Positions 1 through 5,612 of a stretch of 18,420 nucleotides of DNA are shown here, piece by piece. The translations under genes were made by a program, and so were the position numbers. The notes under the pieces are model-generated. The model had not been told where the DNA came from, did no database searches, and saw only the letters and a program-made list of their open reading frames with translations. The DNA lies in assembly GCA_029784825.1 (NCBI GenBank), contig JAFMAU010000035.1, positions 1-18,420 of the forward strand. Reading direction: 5' to 3'. Origin of the DNA: Nitrososphaerota archaeon (GTDB lineage: Archaea; Thermoproteota; Nitrososphaeria; Nitrososphaerales; UBA183). The first letter of the stretch is position 1. Each line of letters opens with the position of its first letter.

Positions 1-60
1 GGGCCTTCCAGTATATTACCACCAATGAGCTGGTAGAGGCGAAGGCCCCGGAGGGCCGCG

Positions 61-1380
61 TCAAACAGAAATCTTCGTCATGTAGCCGCCGTCGGAGAAT
101 AGGTGGGCCGTGGCCCTCTCCACCGCTGCCCGGTTCTCGGCGGTCGTATAGATTCTCAGAATGTCCATGAAGCCGGCGATGGAGCCCACGAGCGGTAGCT
201 CACCCATGGGCACGTCTTTGTGCCTGAGCTTCTTCCCCTCGCCATAGACTACCTTGATTGACATCGGCGCCTCCCTGGCGGAGGTGTATGGAACTGAGGG
301 GGTCGTCGGGACGTCGAGGTAGATGTGCATCCTGTCAACCTTGGCCCTCTCTGCGATGTCAAGGACCACCTGGTCCCTCATGCGGCTCCGCTCGAAGAGC
401 TGCTCGACCACCCTGTCCTTTCTTTGGACCAGCTGCTCGAAGACGCACTTCACCAGCCGCCTGTCTCTGAAGCCGATCGCGAGCTGCCTGGCCTCTTTCT
501 GCTGCGCATTCGAAGGGTCCAGCGTGACCAAGTCGTGCAAGACCGTTTCGTCGGTCATCTCGAGGTAGTCTTCGATGTCCGAGAGATCGGTCAGGTGGAG
601 CGCGTCGTCCGCCAGCTTCATCGAATTCGCTAGCATCAGCTCTGCCGACCTGACTGTCCTGTGAAAGTAGACCGCCTTGAACATCTCGTATCTCGCGAGT
701 AGAAGGGCCTCGAACGCGTAGAGCCCTGCATTGTCAAGCGCCAGCTGCCTGTCGGCGACCCGGAGGGAGTCTATCACCCGCTGCACGTCCACCTTTCCAT
801 ATTCCACGCCAGTGAAGTAGGAGTCGCGCAGCAGGTAGTCCATTATGTCGGCGCTCAATCCGCCTGCGATGATCTCGTTCATGAAAGCTGGCTTGGCCGG
901 CTGCTTCCCGATGGCGAAGTCGGACATCTTTTTCGGGGAGAACCCGTGCTTGTTCAGCGCGTCGCGTATGGACGTCTCGGCGATGATACGCTGCGAGATG
1001 TCCTCGTGTGTGGTGTTGGACTTGTCGGCCAGGACCTCTTCGAAGGTGTGAGAAAAGGGCCCGTGGCCGACGTCGTGTAGCAGGGCGGCGAGCCTGATCT
1101 CTTGGATCTGGTCTGGAGTGAGGTCCACCCACAACGAAAGCGCCTCTGCTATCTCCCCTGCGACGTGCATCGCCCCGGTCACATGATCGAAGCGGGTGTG
1201 GACGGCCCCAGGATAGACCATGTACGCCCCTGCTAGCTGGTGGATTCGCCTGAGCCTCTGCACGAATGGCGTGTCGATTACGTCCCGCTCTGCTTCGGTT
1301 ATCTTGACGTACCCGTGCACGGGGTCTCTGATTTCAGCCACTGGCGGGAGTTTCAACCCTCGGCCGTGTTCGGCGGACAT
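61..1380 (-). CDS. HD-domain phosphohydrolase (COG1078, dNTPase-like)
   Basis: This 439-residue protein belongs to the HD superfamily of metal-dependent phosphohydrolases, close to the COG1078 group that includes deoxynucleotide triphosphohydrolases. Visible metal-binding motifs are HTRFDH at residues 61-66, LHDVGHGPFSH at 101-111 (the HD pair is 102-103) and SADIMD at 176-181, the usual H...HD...D set. The length fits the family. The ATG start is only 3 bp after the dTMP kinase stop, and no Shine-Dalgarno sequence is visible, so it is probably cotranscribed and translationally coupled with that gene. Pairing a dTMP-making kinase with a possible dNTP-degrading enzyme suggests nucleotide-pool control; that is inference, since COG1078 proteins have varied substrates. 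The family call is firm, the exact substrate unknown. Confidence 0.9.
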   Translation of the reverse strand: MSAEHGRGLKLPPVAEIRDPVHGYVKITEAERDVIDTPFVQRLRRIHQLAGAYMVYPGAVHTRFDHVTGAMHVAGEIAEALSLWVDLTPDQIQEIRLAALLHDVGHGPFSHTFEEVLADKSNTTHEDISQRIIAETSIRDALNKHGFSPKKMSDFAIGKQPAKPAFMNEIIAGGLSADIMDYLLRDSYFTGVEYGKVDVQRVIDSLRVADRQLALDNAGLYAFEALLLARYEMFKAVYFHRTVRSAELMLANSMKLADDALHLTDLSDIEDYLEMTDETVLHDLVTLDPSNAQQKEARQLAIGFRDRRLVKCVFEQLVQRKDRVVEQLFERSRMRDQVVLDIAERAKVDRMHIYLDVPTTPSVPYTSAREAPMSIKVVYGEGKKLRHKDVPMGELPLVGSIAGFMDILRIYTTAENRAAVERATAHLFSDGGYMTKISV

Positions 1381-1383
1381 GAC

Positions 1384-1998
1384 TTAAACGGCTTTGCGCC
1401 CTGTTTCGAGGGTCTTGGACACTGCGGCCTTGACCGCCACGCTCGTCTCTTCCATATCCCTGGTCGCGTCGACGACGGTCCAGCCGAACTTCTTCGCGTG
1501 TACGAGATACGCTCTCCGGGCCTTCTCCTGTAGGTCTGCGTTCATTTCATACGAGTCTTTGTTGCCTCCTCTCCGAAGAACAAGGCCAGCGGGAGGAGCG
1601 TCAAGGACGAGAACGAGGTCGGGGGCAGGGAGCCCTCGCTCGAGGCTCTGGAGCCAATCCAGGTCGAGTCCGCTCGACACGCCATAGGCGAAGTTGGACC
1701 CCCAATACCTGTTCACGATAGTGACGTCGGTGGCCGACAGCATGCCTTCGATTTCTGTCTTCTTCTCCCACCTGTTGGCCGCATAGAGCATGGCCCTCAC
1801 TTCGGGGGGATAGCTCACCTGGCCCGCCAGGAATTTCTTGATCTCTTTTCCGATCGTGGTCTCGTACACAGGGAAAGAGATAGCGCGGGTGGAAAGGCCC
1901 TTCGATTGGAGCCACGACTTCAGGATGGAGGTCTGGGTCTTCTTGCCGACCGCGTCGATCCCTTCGATGGCGACGAAGACGCCCCTTGGTTGGCTCAT
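1384..1998 (-). CDS. tmk: Thymidylate (dTMP) kinase
   Basis: This cytosolic 204-residue protein matches thymidylate kinase, which phosphorylates dTMP to dTDP with ATP. The P-loop EGIDAVGKKT is at residues 12-21; the usual form is EGxDGxGKxT, so the second glycine is Ala here. The motif normally reading DRY...S..AY appears as NRYWGSNFAY at 96-105, with Asn replacing the usual Asp. DAPP at 133-136 and an Arg-rich lid ending in DSYEM (148-152) correspond to the DxPxE and lid regions. The ATG start follows a TATA-like box by about 28 nt, which fits a leaderless transcript beginning inside the end of the DUF2070 gene. The HD phosphohydrolase follows after 3 bp. Family assignment is good; the substitutions could mean altered nucleotide preference. 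Confidence 0.87.
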   Translation of the reverse strand: MSQPRGVFVAIEGIDAVGKKTQTSILKSWLQSKGLSTRAISFPVYETTIGKEIKKFLAGQVSYPPEVRAMLYAANRWEKKTEIEGMLSATDVTIVNRYWGSNFAYGVSSGLDLDWLQSLERGLPAPDLVLVLDAPPAGLVLRRGGNKDSYEMNADLQEKARRAYLVHAKKFGWTVVDATRDMEETSVAVKAAVSKTLETGRKAV

Positions 1999-2023
1999 GT
2001 CGGGCGGGGGGCCAGGGGTGCGT

Positions 2024-2030
2024 CTAAATC
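2024..2030 (-). promoter_or_regulatory. TATA-like box for tmk-HD unit
   Basis: Read on the minus strand this is GATTTAG, the only AT-rich stretch between the DUF2070 stop and the tmk ATG. Its centre lies about 28 nt before the ATG, the distance expected for a leaderless archaeal transcript. It is inferred from position and composition. Confidence 0.45.
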
Positions 2031-2036
2031 CGTTTC

Positions 2037-3821
2037 CTAGAGGAGAAGAGAGGCTGCGAGGAGCAGGGCGGTGGCTATCCCTGCGACCCTGAAATAGGTC
2101 CGCGCGAGCCTGGAACTCGCCTGTGTGATCGCTGCAAACTCCTCAAGGGCGTTCACCCCGAAGACCCTGACCTTTGCCCTCGAGCTCGCCGAGCCGTACT
2201 TCGCCGGGGCGAGCCTCGATTCTGACAGCTTCGCCAGCTTGGCTACGAGCTCGGCTATCGACTCGGGCCGGGTGGCTTCGCCGAGGGCCTCGTACCCCCG
2301 CTCGGCGGTGAGCCCCCTGGCGGCGAGGTTGTGGCTGTCTGAGGTGCAGAATTCGATTAGCTCGTACCCTGACTCGGCCAGGGCTTCCCGAACCAGCCTG
2401 CGGAGATCCGGGACCGAGTTGTTGGCGTCGGCCAAGACGAGTGCCCACTTGGCGTTGCGGCCCTGCAGCATCAAGAGCGCCAAGCCGTTCTCCGTCAGGT
2501 CTCGTCTGCCTGAGAATCCGACCTCGCCTGAATGAGAGTAGGCCACGCTGAACCCTGTCCTCTCTGCGCTCCTTGCGGCCTCGAAGAGCCTCTTCCATCC
2601 AGGGTCGTCTGTGACCGGGGACTGCATCCGCGGATCGATGGAATTGTGGGCGTCGACGATAGAGAGGTCGAACCCTGCCTCTGAGGCTGGTCCAGCGAGT
2701 TCTGCCTCCATGCTCGTGTCGATGTCATCGGATCCGAGCGGAGCGAAGGAGACCGTCACCATCAGGTCGTTGTCGAATGCGGCGGCGCTGACCGAGGCGT
2801 TGCCCACCTTCCTGCTGAGCGGGCCGCGTAGAGCCACGCCGCCTGCCATCGGGATGGAACGTGCGAATTGGCTCACTCCTTCAACATATTTTGACGTCTC
2901 CGCCCTCGTGGCGAGGTTTCTCTCGTGCCCTCCAGGTCTGTGAAGCGTCATCGCCGGGCCCATGTCTTTGAAGGCCCTCGAAATCGCGCCGGGGAGGTCG
3001 TAGCTCCCTACAGGGTGGAAGGGACCAGGGTGGACACCTGGGAGCACCAAGAAGATTTCCCCTTCTTTCGTCCCGAAGCGGAGGACCTTGGTGGTCACTT
3101 CCACCTCTTCCGCATGATCAGAGATTATCATCTCCAGCTCGTCCGAGTTGCCCCCCGCCCAGGTCTTCATGAAGGCCTGGAAGAGACTCAGGGCGTCGTG
3201 CCCAAGGCTGGTCCTCCGCCTTCGCAGAAGGATGGGGAAAGCCGCGACCAGGGCGAACGCCATGGCCCCGCTGGCGAGGGCCGCTGGGTCGATGTGGTCC
3301 GCGAGTTCGGGGAGACGGACAATCAGCAGAGTCGCGACCGGATGGATGGAGGACAAGCCCAGCGCCAAGGGCGCGTTCCTGTGGAACGCCCCTTGGATGA
3401 CGAGGAACTCGAACCCTGAGCAGATGAAGCCTCCGAACAGGATTGAGTTCGTGACAGCATACTGCGACCCGGAAGAGAACGCGTAGACTGCGCCAACGGC
3501 CGCAACCAAGAGCCACAAGAGGTCGGCCGCGAGCAGAAGCGCCTGCGCCCTCCGAAAGGTGGCTATGGTGCTCTTGTCGGTGACCTGGAGGGCGCTTGAA
3601 ATCGCCGCTGCCGAGAGGACCAAGACCACGAAAGCGGAGAGGAACGTGGCGATCCCCGCCGCTCCTCTTGAGATGACCGAAAGAACCAGTGATGCCACCC
3701 CTCCGTAGACGAGCAGGGCCGGGTAGGACGGGAGGACGAAGAGGTGCCTATAGCGGCTCGCTAGAATTTCGGTCGCTGAGCGGGGCTTCGGGTCTTGCTC
3801 AGTGGATGAGGTTGATGACAA
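2037..3821 (-). CDS. DUF2070 family archaeal membrane protein
   Basis: This 594-residue protein matches the archaeal DUF2070 family, whose function is unknown. Residues about 30-200 form roughly six hydrophobic segments, residues 205-570 are a soluble domain, and 574-593 is a C-terminal membrane segment. The soluble part carries conserved-looking polar motifs: HPGPF at 264-268, GGHERNL at 297-303, DAHNS at 390-394, DANN at 465-468 and SDSHN at 494-498. The clustered His, Asp and Asn residues suggest metal binding or hydrolase activity, but that is my inference. The only plausible start is a TTG that overlaps the end of the Sec61-beta gene by 23 bp, with no Shine-Dalgarno sequence, so translational coupling is likely. 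Its proximity to a translocon subunit hints at a membrane or secretion role but does not prove it. Confidence 0.85.
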   Translation of the reverse strand: MSSTSSTEQDPKPRSATEILASRYRHLFVLPSYPALLVYGGVASLVLSVISRGAAGIATFLSAFVVLVLSAAAISSALQVTDKSTIATFRRAQALLLAADLLWLLVAAVGAVYAFSSGSQYAVTNSILFGGFICSGFEFLVIQGAFHRNAPLALGLSSIHPVATLLIVRLPELADHIDPAALASGAMAFALVAAFPILLRRRRTSLGHDALSLFQAFMKTWAGGNSDELEMIISDHAEEVEVTTKVLRFGTKEGEIFLVLPGVHPGPFHPVGSYDLPGAISRAFKDMGPAMTLHRPGGHERNLATRAETSKYVEGVSQFARSIPMAGGVALRGPLSRKVGNASVSAAAFDNDLMVTVSFAPLGSDDIDTSMEAELAGPASEAGFDLSIVDAHNSIDPRMQSPVTDDPGWKRLFEAARSAERTGFSVAYSHSGEVGFSGRRDLTENGLALLMLQGRNAKWALVLADANNSVPDLRRLVREALAESGYELIEFCTSDSHNLAARGLTAERGYEALGEATRPESIAELVAKLAKLSESRLAPAKYGSASSRAKVRVFGVNALEEFAAITQASSRLARTYFRVAGIATALLLAASLLL

Positions 3822-3960
3822 TCGAGACGGCGATCAGGGTAATCGACCCTATGAGGACTATTTCTGGTCTGATCTTCACTCCCTGGGTCTCTTCGTTGAA
3901 GAAGGTGAGCAGACCTGCGCTCGAAGCTGGCATCGGCGCGTTGTCCTTCTTGCTGCTCAT
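3799..3960 (-). CDS. Preprotein translocase subunit Sec61-beta (SecG-type)
   Basis: This short 53-residue protein has the layout of archaeal Sec61-beta, the small tail-anchored subunit of the SecYE translocon. An N-terminal polar stretch contains MPASSAGLLTFF (residues 10-21), the glycine- and Phe-containing motif typical of the family. It is followed by NEETQGVKIRPE and one membrane helix at about residues 33-52. The ATG start is preceded by a TATA-like box about 29 nt upstream, consistent with a leaderless mRNA. The stop codon lies inside the start of the downstream DUF2070 gene, so the two form an operon. Confidence 0.88.
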   Translation of the reverse strand: MSSKKDNAPMPASSAGLLTFFNEETQGVKIRPEIVLIGSITLIAVSIVINLIH

Positions 3961-3985
3961 AGGATGGTTCGGCGGGTTCGACCGT

Positions 3986-3992
3986 TCTTAAG
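3986..3992 (-). promoter_or_regulatory. TATA-like box for the Sec61-beta operon
   Basis: The minus strand reads CGCTTAAGAACGG here, an AT-rich island in GC-rich surroundings, centred about 29 nt before the Sec61-beta ATG. The spacing matches other leaderless starts in this window. Confidence 0.5.
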
Positions 3993-4039
3993 CGTAACGC
4001 CGGCCGTGAGGTCGATGGTCCCGAAGTGGACCCCGCGCC

Positions 4040-4666
4040 TTAGGCTTTGCGCTCCACCGCGCCGATGAGGTCGACGAATACCGTGGGACTGTCGCCTATG
4101 ACCCAGGTGTCGTGGCCCGGTTTCACATCGAAGGCTTCGCCTGCTCCGACTTCCAGCCTTGTCCCGTCGTTCATCAGGAACCCCACCCTCCCCGACACCA
4201 CGTATCCTATGTGATGGACCTCGCAGGTTCCGGTCTTGGCCGCCTGCTTCATGTCGGTAGACCACCTCCATCCAGGGTCGAGCGTCCGGAGCCCGATGGT
4301 GAAGCCGCCGACTGTGACAAGGAGAAGTTTGGCCTTTGGAGTCAGCTTGGTCTCGTCGGGGTCGTCGAAACTCGCCTTCGCGGCAGAGAGGTCGGCTGCT
4401 TCCTTCCCCCTCTTGGTTATGCGCACCACCACCCGCGTGAGGCTCTTTTCCTTCGTCACTTCGACTACCCTGTTCCCGCTCTTCTTTGCCCAGGCCCTAA
4501 CATCGCCCTCTATCGCCGGTTCCGTGGCGCGGAGTTCGATCAGGTCCCCCAGGTTCGCCTTGCGCCAGGCCCTGAAGAGGTCGGTCATGGGGGTGGGGGG
4601 GCACCAGATGCCTTCTGACTCGACGATGATGTGGGCAGGTTGGCGCAGAGCCGTCTTCGGTTGCAT
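4040..4666 (-). CDS. TusA-like sulfur carrier fused to a cupin domain
   Basis: This 208-residue protein has two domains. Residues about 12-85 are TusA-like and clearly paralogous to the TusA on the other side of the divergent promoter (shared TDLF, LGD-IEL and AWA-KSGN blocks). Residues about 115-205 are a cupin barrel, with VHHIGYVVSGR at 150-160, MNDGTRLEVGAGEAF at 165-179 and KPGHDTWVIGD at 182-192; His151, His152 and His185 are candidate metal ligands. TusA proteins carry persulfide on the Cys of a CPxP motif. Here the candidate Cys22 sits in WCPPTP, one residue longer than the CPGP of the paralogue. A TATA-like box about 29 nt before the ATG suggests a near-leaderless mRNA. The domain calls are firm. 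The joint function is unknown; a metal-dependent sulfur oxygenase or persulfide-processing role is only a guess. Confidence 0.82.
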   Translation of the reverse strand: MQPKTALRQPAHIIVESEGIWCPPTPMTDLFRAWRKANLGDLIELRATEPAIEGDVRAWAKKSGNRVVEVTKEKSLTRVVVRITKRGKEAADLSAAKASFDDPDETKLTPKAKLLLVTVGGFTIGLRTLDPGWRWSTDMKQAAKTGTCEVHHIGYVVSGRVGFLMNDGTRLEVGAGEAFDVKPGHDTWVIGDSPTVFVDLIGAVERKA

Positions 4667-4692
4667 GGCGCCTGCAACTTCGATGGCGGTGC

Positions 4693-4698
4693 TTAAAA
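4693..4698 (-). promoter_or_regulatory. TATA-like box for the TusA-cupin gene
   Basis: On the minus strand the sequence is GTCTTTTAAGCACCG, centred about 29 nt before the ATG at 4666. It lies just downstream of the first palindromic operator-like site. Confidence 0.5.
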
Positions 4699-4710
4699 GA
4701 CGGGGATATG

Positions 4711-4729
4711 ATTTTCAGACTTGAAAATA
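4711..4729. promoter_or_regulatory. Operator-like palindrome, copy 1
   Basis: Positions 4711-4728 form a perfect inverted repeat, ATTTTCA-GACT-TGAAAAT, with 7-bp arms and a 4-bp spacer. Over 19 bp it matches the site at 4777-4795 at 12 positions, with shared core TTTYCAGNNTTGARAA. It lies directly upstream of the TATA box of the TusA-cupin gene. The shape resembles operators bound by dimeric ArsR/SmtB proteins, and an arsR gene ends the neighbouring operon. Binding is inference. Confidence 0.55.
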
Positions 4730-4768
4730 CCGGCCAGATCCGAACCCACCATTCATCAGGATGGCCGG
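4730..4768. repeat. GC-rich inverted repeat between divergent promoters
   Basis: CCGGCCA (4730-4736) pairs with TGGCCGG (4762-4768). The stem can be extended by three pairs (TCC with GGA) past a 2-nt bulge, leaving a loop of about 17 nt. It lies midway between the two operator-like sites. It is unlikely to be a terminator because both flanking genes start outward from it. It may be a regulator site or chance in GC-rich DNA. Confidence 0.35.
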
Positions 4769-4776
4769 GCCCGAAC

Positions 4777-4795
4777 GTTTCCAGTTTTGAGAAAC
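4777..4795. promoter_or_regulatory. Operator-like palindrome, copy 2
   Basis: The 19 bp repeat the motif of the site at 4711-4729 with the same orientation and spacing (TTTCCA-GTTT-TGAGAA). An additional inverted repeat, CGTTTC at 4776-4781 with GAAACG at 4791-4796, has perfect 6-bp arms. It ends 8 bp before the TATA-like box of the dsrE operon, mirroring the placement of copy 1 on the other side. It is a likely binding site for the operon's own ArsR protein; that is inference. Confidence 0.5.
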
Positions 4796-4804
4796 GGCTT
4801 CCCG

Positions 4805-4813
4805 TTTTATTAA
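4805..4813 (+). promoter_or_regulatory. TATA-like box for the dsrE-tusA-flavoprotein-arsR operon
   Basis: TTTTATTAA is the strongest AT-rich element before the dsrE gene. It predicts a transcript start near 4831-4836 and a leader of about 11-16 nt before the TTG at 4847. A second AT-rich stretch at about 4816-4823 (CATTAGAA) would instead place the start at the TTG itself, so the exact box is uncertain. Confidence 0.45.
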
Positions 4814-4846
4814 CTCATTAGAATCTGCGAATGTTCGAGAGTTGAA

Positions 4847-5347
4847 TTGGCTCAGGTGACACAGCTGGGGAGTGAAAAGAAGGGTGAGCAGACAGAGAGG
4901 ATGCTCATCATCCTGTCGAAGGGGACCATGGACATGGTGTACCCGGCCCTGATGATCGCCACCACCGCGGCCACCATGGGCAAGGAGGTTCACATGTTCT
5001 TCACCTTCTGGGGGCTGAACGCTGTGAATAAGAAGACCGTGGGCTCGATGAAAGTGTCGCCCGTCGGAAATCCTGGGATGCCCATGCCTAACATACTGGG
5101 GATGATTCCTGGCATGACCGCCATGGCCACCAGAATGATGAATGGGAAAATGAAGAAGGCGAAGGTGCCTACCATACCAGAGATGTTCAAGATGGCAAAG
5201 GACCTCGGGGTTAAGCTCCACGCGTGCTCGACCACCATGGAAGTAATGGGGACTCCGAAGGAGACCTTGATCGAAGAGGTCGACGACGTCGTCGGAGCTG
5301 CCACCATGGTGTCCCTGGGCGAAGGCGGGCAGACCATCTTCATCTAG
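4847..5347 (+). CDS. DsrE/DsrF-family sulfur-transfer protein (COG2210 type)
   Basis: This 166-residue protein belongs to the DsrE-like family in the branch once annotated as peroxiredoxin-like. Family hallmarks are an opening strand RMLIILSKGTMD (about 18-29), FFTFWGLN at 51-58, a methionine-rich segment at 75-102, and KLHACSTTM at 123-131. Cys127 is the only cysteine and the expected persulfide-carrying residue. DsrE proteins receive or hand on sulfane sulfur, often with TusA, which here begins immediately downstream. The TTG start is chosen because the upstream ATG at 4831 and TTG at 4842 run quickly into stop codons. It is the first gene of the four-gene operon, behind a candidate operator. 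The family is confident; the precise sulfur donor and acceptor are not known. Confidence 0.88.
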   Translation: MAQVTQLGSEKKGEQTERMLIILSKGTMDMVYPALMIATTAATMGKEVHMFFTFWGLNAVNKKTVGSMKVSPVGNPGMPMPNILGMIPGMTAMATRMMNGKMKKAKVPTIPEMFKMAKDLGVKLHACSTTMEVMGTPKETLIEEVDDVVGAATMVSLGEGGQTIFI

Positions 5348-5351
5348 GTGG
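5347..5351 (+). promoter_or_regulatory. Shine-Dalgarno for tusA
   Basis: GGTGG begins on the last base of the dsrE stop codon and lies 5 nt before the ATG at 5357. It favours that ATG over the GTG at 5348, which overlaps this site. Confidence 0.5.
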
Positions 5352-5356
5352 TCAAG

Positions 5357-5605
5357 ATGTCGACAGCCCAGCAACGCAAGGTAATCGACTCGAGAGGCAG
5401 CTTCTGCCCGGGACCCATCACCGACCTCTTCAAGGCCTACAGAAGCTCCCAGCTCGGCGACGTCATCGAACTTCTCGCCACCGACCCCGCCGCCAAGGCT
5501 GACGTCACGGCGTGGGCGAACAAGAGCGGAAACGAGCTCGTCAGCGTCGTCGATGAGCAGGGCTACATGAGGATTATCGTCAAGGTCACCAAGAAGCGAG
5601 GCTGA
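5357..5605 (+). CDS. tusA: TusA-family sulfur carrier protein
   Basis: This 82-residue protein is a stand-alone TusA/SirA-type sulfur carrier. The motif FCPGP at residues 16-20 contains the persulfide-bearing Cys17 in the classical CPxP arrangement. It is followed by the conserved LGDVIELLATDP (33-44), AWANKSGNEL (52-61) and a final beta strand, giving the normal two-helix, four-strand size. The start chosen is the ATG with a Shine-Dalgarno sequence; a GTG three codons earlier directly abuts the dsrE stop and is possible. It is the paralogue of the N-terminal half of the divergent TusA-cupin protein. In the operon it would pass sulfur between the DsrE protein and the flavoprotein or another acceptor; the direction cannot be read from sequence. 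Confidence 0.9.
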   Translation: MSTAQQRKVIDSRGSFCPGPITDLFKAYRSSQLGDVIELLATDPAAKADVTAWANKSGNELVSVVDEQGYMRIIVKVTKKRG

Positions 5606-5612
5606 CTCGGCC

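Noticed and set aside
1..60. Possible end of a plus-strand gene (frame 3, reading FQYITTNELVEAKAPEG) or beginning of a minus-strand gene
   Set aside because: Too short to judge. The plus frame would have to run more than 100 bp into the HD gene before a stop, and no start signal is clear on the minus strand.
2925..3419. Plus-strand frame of 164 codons inside the DUF2070 gene
   Set aside because: It is antisense to a conserved membrane protein, its composition is shadow-like, and it has no promoter or RBS.
4730..4768. GC-rich hairpin as a transcription terminator
   Set aside because: Both adjacent genes start from this region and read away from it, and it has no T-run.
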